Assembly: GCA_028641055.1 (NCBI GenBank)
Contig: CM054059.1
Span: 107,954,263 to 108,018,262 of the forward strand
Source of the DNA: Alopecurus myosuroides
Lineage: Eukaryota > Streptophyta > Magnoliopsida > Poales > Poaceae
DNA: 64,000 nucleotides
Reading direction: 5' to 3'
The position numbers and the translations under genes were made by a program. Below, one piece after another: positions 46,092-58,200 of the stretch. How positions within the stretch are numbered: the stretch's first letter is position 1; each line of letters begins with the position of its first letter. The notes under the pieces were generated by a model, which searched no databases, was not told where the DNA came from, and saw only the letters and a list, made by a program, of their open reading frames with translations.

Positions 46092-46607
46092 GGTGATTAC
46101 TCTGCTTTTGGTCCTGGCATCCTGAGCTTGTTGTAGATGTAGCATGACCTAGCCATGAATTGGACGAAAGCCGGCCGTCTGAGTATTGCATGATATACAC
46201 TTTAGAACGGTACTATCTCAAACAAAATCATCTCCTGGCGAAAGCGATCCACCTTTCCGAATATTACTTCTAGAGAAATTTCTCTTAGGGAAGTTGCTTG
46301 CCTGCCACGAACAATGTCGTCAAAACGTACATTGCAAAGCTTGAGCTGGGTTTGTGACAGGTGTAGTTTCTTCAGAGTACTCAAGTACATTATATGATGC
46401 TTGATCCTCTGTCCATCAGCACTCTCCCGAGCCTAGTGTTTTGCAAAATAGGGCTTACTATCAGAGCGTGTGTGCCAGGTTCCGGGATATTACCGGGATG
46501 ATCAGACTAATCCCAGGTGATCGGTGTCTTTGCATACTCGCTTTGAGGTTGGTGGAACAACAACATTGATTTCTCGCAATGGTCGCTTCACTTTCTTGGC
46601 TGATGGT
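46092..46607 (-). pseudogene. Gypsy protease region (other half of the pol at 32711-34364)
   Basis: On - the sequence encodes LMDRGSSI (position of the aspartic protease D-G-S/G), then LSTLKKLHLSQTQLKLCNVR, REISLEVIFGKVDRFRQEM, and HAILRRPAFVQFMARSCYIY up to the GGTGA duplication, continuing on the far side of the Copia at 34364 as TIEGNFALANELELGNALC. Only this much of the protease is left; beyond 46607 an LTR begins. A frameshift lies near 46205 and gag is not seen. Confidence 0.7.
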
Positions 46608-46972
46608 TGATACGTCGTAAACGTATCCCTAATTTCTGATGTTCCATATTGTTTTCATGTTATTTCCCACATGTTTGCTATACACTTTATGTCATTTTTA
46701 TAGATTTTCCGCACTAACGTATTGACAAGATGCCACAGAGCCAGTTCCCTGTTTTCTGTTGTTTTAGTTTCAGAGAAGTTGTTCTCGAAATATTCTCGGA
46801 ATAGGAAAACATATTACGGAAGTCCTAGAAATCCCGGAGGTTCCACGGAGTCCCGAAGAGACCCGGAAGGGGGCCTCAGGGCCCACACCATAAGGTGGAG
46901 CGGTCCCCCCTTGGCCGCGTCAGGGGGTGGTGTGGCCCCCCCAGGCCTCCAACGCCTCTCCCTTTCGCCTAT
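46608..46972 (+). repeat. Gypsy LTR fragment (TGATACGTC type)
   Basis: tgatacgtcgtaaacgtatc onward matches the start of the LTRs at 25437 and 31082, through the gagccagttccctgttttct block and the ccctttcgcctatt block, and then stops where another LTR begins. It would be about a quarter of the LTR; the rest is presumably beyond the window. Confidence 0.7.
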
Positions 46973-47344
46973 TGTTGTGGTGTGGAGAAGACAAATGCCA
47001 TAGGATGGCTAAAGTTGGGGCCGATGGACGCTGTAGGTATTCGGGGAAGGATCGCACGCCCAGTAGGCGCGCTCAGAAACACTGCAAACACCACAATCTA
47101 CCCAGGTTCGGGGCCCTCGTGTGGAGGTAACACCCCTACTCCTGCCTATCTCTCTGTATAATGCTCAACCGAGTAGCGAAGTTACAAACTCTCTCTATCT
47201 TACTCTCAGCCGAGTAGCCATCTCCTAGCTCTCTCTACTATTCTCTCTCTGTGAGTAATGCAGCCTCGCAGGAGGGGGCTAGCCACCTTATATACTGGTG
47301 GCCAGCGAGTATTCTACACATAAAAGTACTTGATGTGACAACAC
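46973..47344 (-). repeat. LTR fragment, probably Gypsy
   Basis: The block cccaggttcggggccctcgt (47100-47119) and the aacacccctactcctgcc run are those of a Gypsy LTR read in reverse. It is cut by the SIRE-like insertion; 47340-47344 (aacac) is the expected target duplication, the other copy of which lies outside the window. The left boundary (46973 or 46976) is uncertain. Confidence 0.5.
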
Positions 47345-48727
47345 TGAAAGTACACAAAGGTCAACTAGAGGGGGGGTGAATAGGTGACCTACAAATTTTA
47401 ATCCTTTTTCAATTTTAATGGGGGCTTTGGAAAGATAATAACTTTGTTATCTAGATGTGCAACTAAGTAGACACCCTATGTGACAAATAACGAGTAGCAA
47501 CGGAAGTAAATGCAAGGCACAAGATAACCACAAGTGAAAAACACGGAGACAAGGATATGTTTCCCGTAGTTCCTTCTTAAAATAAGTACGTCTACGTTGG
47601 AGAGGTGGGGAGCCACCTAGGCGCTCCTCAATAGCACGGATGTGCACACCTTGTTCTCCTTGAGCTTCTCCAGTGAGGGAGATTCTCGTTTCCACTATGA
47701 GGTCGAATTGAAGGCGTTGAAAAAACCTTTACAAGTGGTTGAGGCTACTCCACAAGTGAGATGGAGGCTCTCAACAATCCGAAGCTTCTTGCTACAAGGT
47801 GGAAGCTACAAGCACTAGGGTTTCCCTTGGATGACAAAGCAACCAAGAGATTACAAGATCCCAAGAGGTATGGTGTGGTAATACAATTTTTAGCTTGGTA
47901 GAAAGGTAGATCTAGTCCTCCTCCATGAGATCCTTGAAGGGCATCGAGTTTGGTTGGAGGAGGAGGGAGATCGGGGCGTTTTGAGCTCTTGAACAATGGA
48001 GGAGAGAGAGGAGTCGACGAGCTCTCTATCTAGAGGAAGAAGACAGCTATTTATAGGCTCCTCCAAATTCTGACCGTTGCAGTGTGCTAGGGCCGGAATA
48101 TTCCAGAGTTAGCACCGGAAATTTCCGGTCTATCCTGGCCGTAATTTTGAATAGCCCGGGGGGCGGATTTTTGAAACTTCCGGGGACGGAAATTTCCGCC
48201 CAACATTCCGCCCCCATCTCTGTGCGCGGGCACCAGTACCGCGCTGAAAATCGCTAAGGACCAGGGCCGGAGTTTTGAATAATCCTGGGGCGGATATTTG
48301 AATCTTCCGGGCCCGGAATTTTCCGGACAATAATCCGCCCCCATCTCTATGCGCGGGCATCTGAGAAAAACTCCAATTTCTGCTAAGTACCAGAGGGCCG
48401 GATATTTGCGCCGGAAATTTCCGGGGCAAATTTCCACCCTAGCTTCTGTGCGCGGGCAGTGGGAGAATAACTTAGTTGTTTTGATGTTGCCAGAAAGGCC
48501 AGAATATTATGGTGCTTGGGCCGGATATTCCGCCCCATAAGCACCAGAATTTCCGGTGTAATCACTGAATAATCCGGTGGCAGTGAATCCAGAATACAGA
48601 CCTCCTCTTTGAACTTTTTATGAGAATATATCAATGATCATCTGCACAGACTTAAACAACATTGTTAGAGAGTAGATACCCGCGTTGTTATCATCACCAA
48701 AATCATTAGAGGTATCATGAGCTTTCA
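47345..48727 (-). repeat. 3' LTR of SIRE-like element 2
   Basis: 1383 bp, TGAAAG at the right-to-left end and TTTCA at 48727 in window sense. TATA on - (GAGCCTATAAATAGCTG) near 48044-48060; palindrome array at 48090-48560 upstream of it. Polypurine tract at 48728-48741. Confidence 0.85.
48090..48560 (-). promoter_or_regulatory. Palindrome array in LTR U3 of element 2
   Basis: Many CCGGAAATTTCCGG, GGAATATTCC and GGATATTCC variants, interleaved with a recurring gcgcgggca segment seen three times (48222, 48352, 48451). Lies upstream of the LTR TATA. Confidence 0.65.
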
Positions 48728-49024
48728 ATCTCCCCCTTTTTGGTGAGTGATGACAACACGGGTATTTGCAAGGGAATAAACTAACAATGCAAGCGATGGA
48801 AAGTAAAACACCACAGATAGCATATGTAGGAGACATGCCTCCTAATAATAATAGTTCACACAAGCAAATCCATGAATAACAAAGTTCGAAAAGACGAAAC
48901 GATAAAAGGCGAGGAAGAACGAAACCCCACCCTAGCAAATCCCCGCAATCATCTAGATCTTCTCCCCTTTGGCATCAGGATACCAAAAAGAGAAAAGAGA
49001 GCACTACGTCCCATGGAGCAAACT
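48728..49024 (-). other. Polypurine tract and 3' untranslated region of element 2
   Basis: Tract AAAAAGGGGGAGAT on - next to the LTR, then about 280 bp without coding signal. Confidence 0.6.
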
Positions 49025-50876
49025 CTAGGCCTGGGCGTCATCATCTGCTTCTTCTTCCTCCTCGCTAGCCGTCGCAATGTCCTCATCATCGTCCACTCCG
49101 AGATCCCAGTCAACGTCGCGGTTGTTCCATTTCTTGTATGGAATCCGGGGAGGAGGAGGAGTTGGCACATCTGAAATGTTGAGAGCAGTCATGATGGTGC
49201 GCTGGTTCTCTAGGATGTGGCGGCGCTCAACATAGGCGTTGTAGTTCTCCTTGTGGATGCACACATTCATGCACATCACCTTCCCAATGGCACGAGCAAG
49301 CCACGAGCACTTCTTGGTGCCGGGAGGAGGTGGTCGCATGCGAGGATCACGGTGACCCTGACCCGTGGCGCCAACATCATGAGCGGCCTGCTGAGTGTTG
49401 GCGGCCTTCTTGTACAGCATGACATCCTTGTGCTCATCACAGTCTAAGTCGAGGTCCTCACGGAGGTCAGCAGGGTAGCGAGACTTGATGAGCTTCATGA
49501 TGTAAGGAGCATAAGGAGGCACTTTGCGGTTGAAGAGAGCAAAGTGGATCTCGTTGAAGATGAAGTCCATCACATCAATCTTGTGGTGCTCAGCATCAGT
49601 CATGTCACCCTCAGTGAAGGTCAGGAAGGAGTGGTACATGAGGTTAACCAGGCATCCACGAACAGCATCATTATTGCCTGCGCTCGGGGCAATAGTGTCT
49701 CTGAACATACGTAGCAGGATGTCATAGATGGGGTAGAGACCTTTTGCAGAACCAATAACACCAGTAGACCCATACAGCTCAAACAACCTGTTCTTCTCAT
49801 ACTCCACTCTGTGAACGTGCATGCGATGGCCCTGAGGAGTGTGAAGACCAGCAAACGGATAGCCGAGCTCGGCAGCAAAGTCATGGAAGTTGGCAATGAG
49901 AAAGTGAGGGCCAGACATCCAGGAGATCCCAATATCCTCAGACTCATCACAGACCATAGTGGAGTAGAACTGCTGGATCAAGGTGACGTTGTAGGAGCAT
50001 TTGGTCTCCATGAGGTGACGCAGCCCCAGAAGTTCAGCCAGCTGGACAGAGTTGTTGAAGTATGCAGGATTGGTAGCCAAGTGTGCAAAGTTGATGGATT
50101 TCATGGGACAGACTGGCTTGCTCATCACAGTGTACACCTGCTTGAAGAGCGTCTCCTGCTCAACGTGCCAGAAGCATGAGTCGATGGTTGGGTCTTGAGG
50201 ACCCTCAGTGTACCAGGCTTTGCCCCTCCATGCCTTGAATTCAGGGGCAGACATGGTGGCCAGGTTAAGAGCTGACTTCCCCTGCTGCTTATGAGCCTTG
50301 CGAGCTGCCCTGGAAGCGTCACGTTGGCGCTCATATGCTTTCTCAGCATCCCTCTCACGACGGCGGGTCTCCGCCTCATCAACTAGTGTGCCCTCAGCAT
50401 CTTCCCTCAAGTGTGGGAATCTCTTGCGTGAGCTAGTCAGCTTGGAAGGCCTAGAGCTTGAACCATCTGCGAGGAAAGCCAGGAAAAACGCAAAGAGAAA
50501 ACAAACAAAAATAAGTCAAAACGGGGGCTCACAACTCGTAGAAGTGGAAAAACAGATCTTAGTTAGAGATTCAGGGCCGGCCGGAAATTCCGGTCTCTGG
50601 TGCGGAAATTCCGGCCTCAGGTGAAATTTCCGGGGGCGGAAATTCCGGTCCTGGGGCGAAAATTTCCGGCCTTCGGAATTTTCGAAACAGATCTGAATCT
50701 GTGGCCTGCAATGAATCTAAAACTACGATGAAGTGCAATGGGAGGAACCCTAGAGGATAGATTATACTAGTATGTGGATGTTCCTCTCAAAAACACACGG
50801 AATATCAAAGGACATGAGACCAAATCAACCAATAACCCTAGACTGCGGAGAAAACGAAGCACATACCGGGATCCAT
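49025..50876 (-). CDS. Third ORF (ORF3) of SIRE-like element 2, two exons, 483 aa
   Basis: The long exon is 50466-49025. A 10-nt first exon (50876-50867) with donor GTATGT at 50866 and acceptor CTCGCAG at 50467 joins it in frame: 1452 nt, exactly 484 codons. If unspliced, translation could begin at the ATG at 50410. The N-terminal part is rich in Ser/Arg/Lys with an alpha-helical RRRERDAEKAYERQRDASRA. The core has YNVTLIQQFYSTMVCDES, GISWMSGPHFLIANFHDFAA, VRGCLVNLMYHSFL and HKIDVMDFIFNEIHFALF. These align with the ORF3 core of element 1 (FYCTLH; VNLMFL; KIDVMDFIYREI). The C terminus is acidic. No signal peptide or membrane segment. The frame is intact although pol next to it has three stops. 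Role unknown. Confidence 0.75.
50575..50680 (-). repeat. Palindrome array inside ORF3 intron of element 2
   Basis: Five or so GGAAATTCCGG-type copies within the 400-bp intron (50467-50866), as in the intron of element 1. Confidence 0.6.
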
Positions 50877-51029
50877 GGGGAGGACAGGATGTGCGGTCTC
50901 TTGATCCGCAAAGGGGAATCAGATGATGAAGAGGGGAGGCAAGAGGGCCTCCCGGAGGTCTCGGAGGCGGCGGCGGTGTCTGGAGGGCGAAGGGAGGGAG
51001 AGCAGTCTGGAACTGCCCCTCCCGTCGCC

Positions 51030-51380
51030 CTTATATAGCCCCCAGCCAAACAGACCGGATTATTCCGGTATTAAGGCCGGAATATTCCGGGGCCGGAGAT
51101 TTGGGCCGGAATATTCCGCCCAAATATCCGGTGTGCCTTCTGCGAGCGGGCACGCTGGATATTTTGGGGGAAGATTCTGGTGAATCTCGAACCCCGGAAA
51201 TTTCCGGGGCTTAAGGCACGGAATATTCCGGCCCCCCGGATATTTGCTCCGGAAATTTCCGCCCAAATTTCCGGGGTGCCTTCTGTGGGCGGGCACCTTG
51301 GAAATGGGTGAAAATTTCTGAGGCAAATGTCTGGAGGCCGGAATTTTCGGGGCCCTAGGCCGGAATTTCCGGGGTTCCCA
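51030..51380 (-). promoter_or_regulatory. Candidate internal promoter of ORF3 (palindrome array plus TATA)
   Basis: TATA box on - (GGCTATATAAGG) at 51029-51040, about 155 nt before the exon 1 ATG. The array of CCGGAATATTCCGG-type palindromes spans 51056-51378 directly upstream, and the leader between TATA and ATG is C-rich like a grass 5' UTR. Confidence 0.6.
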
Positions 51381-51741
51381 TGCCTTCCGAGAATTTTTTG
51401 GAAAATGGAACAAGAAGTGATCCTCCAAAACACGAACCAATGACGATGAACACACAAACACGAACAAAAACGTAAATAAGTCAAATACAAAGAGAAATGT
51501 TGGTGGCCGAAGCCACCGTGTTTGAGTGATACCAAGGAGTCGCGAAGATGTATCTTGGACCCAAAAGTATGACTCACGTTTAGGCACAATAAGTCTCAAA
51601 ATGACTAGATATGCATGACGCTTTGGTTGTTTTGCGCATGATAGGTGGAGTGTTGGTTCATGAGTTGAACTACGCTCCCCCTATGTCCATGCCTACATCT
51701 AAACTTGATAGCACATATAATGAAGGTAATCATGCAAGGGT
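51381..51741 (-). other. Spacer between pol and ORF3 promoter, non-coding
   Basis: 360 bp; no credible frame. Corresponds in position to 38281-38780 in element 1. Confidence 0.5.
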
Positions 51742-54700
51742 TCAAGAGAAGTTGGACGCATCGATAACATTTAGTTCATTCCTCAAACCCCTAAATCTTG
51801 GTTCATCAAGGGCCTTCGTGATGATGTCCGCGAGTTGATCATTGGTTGGCACATAGGAGAGGTCAATATCACCCTTCTCAACATGATCTCGAATGAAATG
51901 ATGCCGTATATCAATGTGCTTCGTCTTGGAGTGAAGAACGGGATTGTAGGCGATCTTGATGGCACTCTCATTGTCGCACAAGAGGGGAACTTTGTCGAAG
52001 TCGATGCCATAATCTCTCAATGTTTGCCGCATCCAAAGTAACTGAGCACAACAACTCGCCGCGGAGATGTATTCGGCTTCGGTGGTAGAGAGAGCAATGC
52101 AATTTTGTTTCTTGGAAGACCAACACACCAATGAGCGGCCAAGAAATTGACAACCTCCGGATGTAGATTTCCTATCCGTCTTCTCGCCCGCATAGTCCGC
52201 ATCCGAATACCCAATGAGCTGAAAGCTTGAACCCTTGGGATACCAAAGACCAAAGTTTGGGGGTATGAACTAAATATCGAAAGATGCGCTTAACCGCTTC
52301 AAAATGACTTTGTCTCGGAGAGGCTTGAAACCTTGCACATTTACCTATGCTATACATAATATCGGGTCTAGATGCACAAAGGTAGAGCAAAGAGCCAATC
52401 ATGGAGCGGTATACCTTTTGATCTACCTCTTTACCATTCGGGTCGGGTTTCAAGTCAACAGTCATGGACATAGGAGTCTTCATAGGTTTGGCATCATGCA
52501 TGTTGAACCGCTTGAGCATGTCTTGAGTATACTTGGCTTGCTTGATGAATGTGCCTTCGGGATGTTGCTTGATCTCAAAGCCAAGAAAATACTCTAACTC
52601 TCCCATCATAGACATCTCGAATTTATCCGTCATAAGCTTGCAAAACTCATCATTGAATGTGATGTTAGTAGAACCAAAGATGATATCATCCACATAGAGT
52701 TGGCATATGAACAAGTCACCTCCAACCCTTTTGGTGAAAAGGGTGGGATCGATTAAACCAACATTGAACCCACGATCCACTAAAAACTCTTTAAGGCGCT
52801 CGTACCATGCACGTGGAGCTTATTTAAGTCCATAGAGTGCCTTATCGAGTTTGTAGACGTGATCGGGGTGGTTGGGATCCTCGAAACCCGGAGGTTGCTT
52901 GACATAGACCAACTCGTGGATGGGACCATTCAAAAATGCACTTTTAACATCCATTTGTTGCAATTTAAAGTTGTGATGAGAAGCATATGCAAGTAAGATG
53001 CGAATAGATTCAAGACGAGCTACGGGAGCGAATGTTTCACCGAAATCGACACCTTCGACTTGAGAGAAGCCTTGAGCTACCAATCTAGCCTTGTTGCGAA
53101 TGACGATGCCGTCCTTGTCTTGTTTGTTCTTGAATATCCACTTGGTGCCGATGACGTTCTTGCAATCTTTGGGTCTTGGCACCAACTTCCACACCTTGTT
53201 ACGCTCGAAGTTGTTGAGTTCTTCGTGCATGGCTTCAATCCAATCTTGATCTTCAAGAGCTTCATAGACCTTGTTTGGCTCAATGTGAGAGACAAAAGCA
53301 TGAGCCTTGCTAAAATCCGCTAATTACCTCCTTGTGGCGACCCTTCCACGAACTTGTCCAAGAATCATGTCCTCCGTGTGACCAGCACGAGCAAGATTAT
53401 CTAGCCTTCTCTTTGCCCTACGAGCTAGCATCTCCTCCAAAGTTTCCTTGGATAGCACTTGATCATCACCTTCATCATCGGAGCCTTGTCCACCTTGATT
53501 TTTTTCATCAACGGGAGGTGGATCCCTCATGTGTCGAGTTGTATCATCACCATGTGTATCTTATTCTTGTCCTTCATTGTGAGCTTGGCCTTCATCATGA
53601 GCTTGGCCTTGATTGTTAGCTTGGCCTTGATTGATCGAGTGATCTTGATTGTTAGCTTGGCCTTGTGGTGAAACATGAGGGCTTGGTGCATCTTGTTGGG
53701 TAGCTTGAGTATCAATGGATGTAGTCAATGGCTCCAGTTGAGTGGAGCATAGTCCTTCTCCCTCCGTCATCCGGTAACCCTCAATGGGGATTATTTCACC
53801 AATCCCCATTCTTCTTATGACGATGGGAGGAATTGCATCTCCTACAATACCATGATCTATACGGCCCCCTTGGGACCCATTATCCTCATCAAACACCACG
53901 TCTATAGCTTCTTCAACTTGTCCGGTGGACTTGTTGTAGACTCTATAGGCGTGAGCGTTCGTGGCATAACCAACAAAGATACCCTCATAAGATTTAGTCT
54001 CGAACTTTGAAAAGTGTTTACCTCTCTTGCGAATGAAGCACTTGCATCCAAAGACCTTGAAGTATGAAACATCCGGCTTCTTGCCCGTGAGAATCTCATA
54101 AGGGGTCTTGTTCAAGATCTTGCGGAGATACAATCGGTTGCTAGCGTGACAAGCGGTGGAGACGGCCTCGGCCCAAAAATTATAAGGAGAAGAGAACTCT
54201 TCAATCATGGTTTGAGCCGCATCCATAAGAGTCTGATTCTTTCTCTCCGCCACACCATTTTGTTGAGGGGTGTAGGGAGTGGAATATTGATGAGCAATTC
54301 CTTCCTCGCTAAGAAATCCCTCCACGGTGTAGTTCTTGAACTCGGAGCCATTATCACTTTGGATAGCCATGATGCTTGTATTATGTTCGCGCTCCACCAA
54401 AGTGATGAACTTGATGATCCGCTTTTGATTCTCACTCTTCCTCTTGAAGAAGTACACCCAACAATATCGTGAATAGTCATCCACAATAACCAACCAATAC
54501 TTCTTGCCTCCAAGACTATCATATGATAGAGGACCAAAGAGGTCCAAGTGAATGAGCTCGAGGATTCTTGAGGTGGTGATGTTTGTCTTGGTTGGGTGAG
54601 CTTCTCCATGTTGTTTTCCAAGAACGCAAGAGCTACACACACGATTTTTGGCAAACTTAGCATTTGTTAGTCCTAGAACATGATTGCCACTTTGTAGGTC

Positions 54701-55230
54701 ATGCAATGTCCTCATATTGGTGTGGGATAACCGGCGATGCCATAGCCAACCCACATCATCTTTAGCCATTAGGCATGTCGCGGCACACGTGTCTCCTTTA
54801 GAGAAGTCCACTACATACATGCCGTTCTCAACATGCCCAACAAAATCTAGTTTAAGAGTCGTTTCCCAAGTGACAATCACATTCTCTTTATTAAAGAACG
54901 AGGTAAAACCACTTTTAGCAAGTTGAAGAACCGATATGAGATTATAGCCAAGGGACTGAACAAGAAGAACATTCTCAATTGACAAGTCATTTGAGATTGC
55001 TACCTTGCCTCGTCCCAATACCTTTAGTTCGAAGTTATCACCAATAGTGACGCAATTGAGATGAGGTAATGGAGGATGTAGATCACTCATTGCGTCATTG
55101 CTTCCGGTCATATGTTGGGATACACATGCCCATCTCTAGATTTCATAAGAACATAAGATGGGTTGTATTTTCCGGCAAAGTCATTATGACTGGTGCTCCC
55201 CCTAGAGGTGTCACCACCCACAATGGTGTT
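51742..55230 (-). pseudogene. Copia pol of element 2 with three stops, a frameshift and a protease deletion
   Basis: One frame runs from 55111 with stops at 53561-53563, 53324-53326 and 52820-52822, and shifts near 52255 into the RNase H frame ending at 51742. Visible: gag-pre-integrase LWHRRLSHTNM, integrase LIHLDLFGPLSYDSLGGKKY and [52 protein letters not shown], catalytic YVDDIIFGS, RNase H ALSTTEAEYISAASCCAQLL. At the N terminus (55112-55230) the gag end FAGKYNPSYVLMKSRDGHVY runs into MTGS with the protease D-S-G segment missing, so a deletion removed the protease active site. The RT stop at 52820 is a single-base change of the type CAA to TAA (K-stop-APRAW). Inactive. Confidence 0.85.
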
Positions 55231-58200
55231 TGTCGCACCCGGACTTCTAGAGGATACTCACCGTACGAACTGAACAGTATTCTGATGGGATTACGGGGCT
55301 TTCCGGCACCCGCGTCCTCTTACGAGTAGGCCAACACTTATGTGTGACAACCCATCGCTACTGTTCACCGTCGATGTAAACTATCCTGTAGAAATCAGGA
55401 CACTACCATTGACGTACTTCATACCATACACACATGGTACGTCAACGGCTTTGAACAAAAGGATAACACAACATGCCTCTACGACACAAAAGATTGAAAT
55501 AAGGTAGCAAATGGCCTTCACTAAGGCAGAAATATCAAATACAATCATCCAGAGGACACATGTCCCAACATAGCATTTATTACATCAGCGGAATCATTCA
55601 AAGGGGTCTGAGTACAGACAAAATCCAAATAGGCTTAAGAAGCCGGGAACTGAAATAAAGACGGAGCCCATCCACGGTGTCTCGGATCCTGCCCGGGTCC
55701 GCTAACTACTCGTCAGCAGCCTCGTCAAACTCCACGTAGTAGCCGTCACCTGGATCCTCGTAATCGTAGTCTGCGGAAACCACAGCCCCAAAGGGGTCAG
55801 TACATAGACGTACTGGCAAGCAAGACTCACAGTTCACCAAAGTATAGCCCGTCAACACAAGCACAGATGACTTGGGTTCAACGGAAAGAAGGGGATATAT
55901 AAGATGCTGCAACTGGCTGCCCTAACCAACTACATAGATTCTATCACTTCCAACTATCAGAAAGGGGATAAGAGCGAGGGTTGTAACCAACTGAAAGATA
56001 ACTTCAAACAAACCCATCCTGGATCTCGCCCCTTATCCAAAGAAGCAATCCGAGGATAACTCACACAGTTGGATTAAGATGAATCAAGTTATTGTGACAA
56101 TAATCCTATTACTAGTCAATTTGATAATCATGGGGTGTGAGGTTGTGAATGATTAGGTTTAAGTTGTCCTGAGTACTTGTTAGCCAGTACTTTCACCAAG
56201 TTAACCATAACCGCGGAAAACACGGCTTCTCGAGAAGATTATCCCTGCAGGGTTGCACCAATTTGGCCGTACACGTATGAATAACCCGCCAGATGGGATG
56301 CCTCCCACCAAGCGGGGCACTCAACACAACTCAACTCTTCTTCGCATCAAGCCCCAAGCACCTTGGGCGCACGGCTAATCGAGCCCAGAAGAAAATGGAC
56401 CCTCATAGCACTCTAAGAACGTGTCCCCCTATATGCCGACTACAAAAGTTCCACCCTGCACTGGGCTCGCAAAAACATGCATGCGGCAAATAGAAAGCAC
56501 GAACTAAATGAGATGATTTGGACGAGATGCGAATCGAATCAAATTGAGGGGGGCGCCCATACTCGCTTCCCACATGCGGGTAGTGCGCTCATCATGGATC
56601 GGTAGACAAGACCCTTTTCCTATTAGGGTCGACACTAGCAGGCCTCAAAACCACACAGGGCCTCCTGTGGGTGCCTTATCATCAAATTATTATTAATTAA
56701 TAACATTAGCATGATGGATTGATTGATTAAACATCGAGCCCCCAGAACATAATGAAATATAGTAACTGAAAGTAACGGGTAACAGACTCGAGCAAAACAA
56801 CCTAAGCATGCTAGTAAGACACTGGCTCAATCAATAGGGTTGTAGGAGTAGTGGTGAGGCAATATCAGGGTTAAAGGATTCATGTGATAGGTTCGTAACA
56901 GAAACAACTACCTCTAAGGCTAGCAAGAATAGACAACGGAAAGTATCGGTAACCAGGGTTGAAAGGAACACAATGGTTCATGTGAGTGATAACTTGCCTG
57001 CGAACTCAACAGCCGGGTACTGAGCTAGATCCTCAGAAGGGGTGCTGTAAGGATCGTCTGTCTCAACGTCGTCGTCTATTCGAGAAGAAGCAAACAAACA
57101 AAACAGGAATGTAAACAATCATTATCATGGCATTGTGCACAATCAAGATGATGCATGACAGTTAATGGTTGCATCAAAATAACCTAGCTAACATGATAAC
57201 ACAATTTAAGTGGACCCCTATGCTAAATTGAGTTGCATATGGAAAAGGTCCATAGATTAAGTGGAACAAATGATTTACAATTAATTATTATGTGATAGTT
57301 GTTATCATGATGCATGCATGATGGTGATAACAAGATAACAACAAATAACAATGATAGATGCAAAGGAAAAGGAATAAAACAAGTTTGGAAATTATTTATT
57401 AAGTTTGGAAAATTTGGTTACTTAAACATGTCACACAAATAATTATTGTTTTCATCAATTTAAAGTGTGCAAAACAATTAACAAAATTTATATTTGAAAA
57501 GAACATCAAATTTTAGTTGGATTACATGTTTCAAATGTTGAGATTTGAATTAGGATGAATTTAGTATGAATTAAACAATATTAAACAAGTTTTTAATTGA
57601 ATTTAAAACAAGTTTGAATATTATTTGAATTTTATTTGTTCAAATCATAAATTCAAATTCTCATTTGAAAAGTTCACACTTTGATGGTTTGAAAACATAT
57701 TTTGCATGTTCAAAAATATTTTATACTAAGCAAGTTATGATTTTATCAAATTTAATTGAATTAAACAAGTATTAAATTATTTAGGCAATTTAAATTATTC
57801 AAACAATGAAACAAATTTTATATGTGAATAGGATATTCAAAATGGTATGAAAAACATATTTTATTTGCCTTATTTGGAATTAGTATGAATTATTTATGAA
57901 TTATTGCAAATTACATTTGAATTACCCAAATTTGAATTTTTAAATGCATTTGAAAACTCAAAACAGAACACAGATGGAACAATTGGATAGACAATAAAAT
58001 TTGGAGCAATAAACATCTAAAACTTTTATTTATTGGACTTACAGATTAAAAGTTATTAAGGATTTGGATTTAGTGTTTATTCTGCTATTTAAAAGAAATA
58101 GGAATTAATAACAGAAAAGTTTTAAACTTTTTCTACGGGCCAGCACCCTAGCCGCAGCCACTGCAGGGTGGGCCACGGCCAACGTGGCGCTGAGCGAGCG

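Larger units (their letters stand above)
47345..55230 (-). mobile_element. SIRE/Maximus-like Copia element 2, 3' two-thirds
   Basis: 3' LTR, polypurine tract, ORF3, pol. Interrupted at 55230 by a chromovirus; gag and 5' LTR are outside the window. Same architecture as 34365-46091, but the LTR sequence is well diverged, so a different family in the same lineage. Pol has three in-frame stops and a frameshift. Confidence 0.88.

Noticed and set aside
48090..51380. CRISPR-like array
   Set aside because: Repeats are short imperfect palindromes with irregular spacing in a plant retrotransposon; no cas genes.
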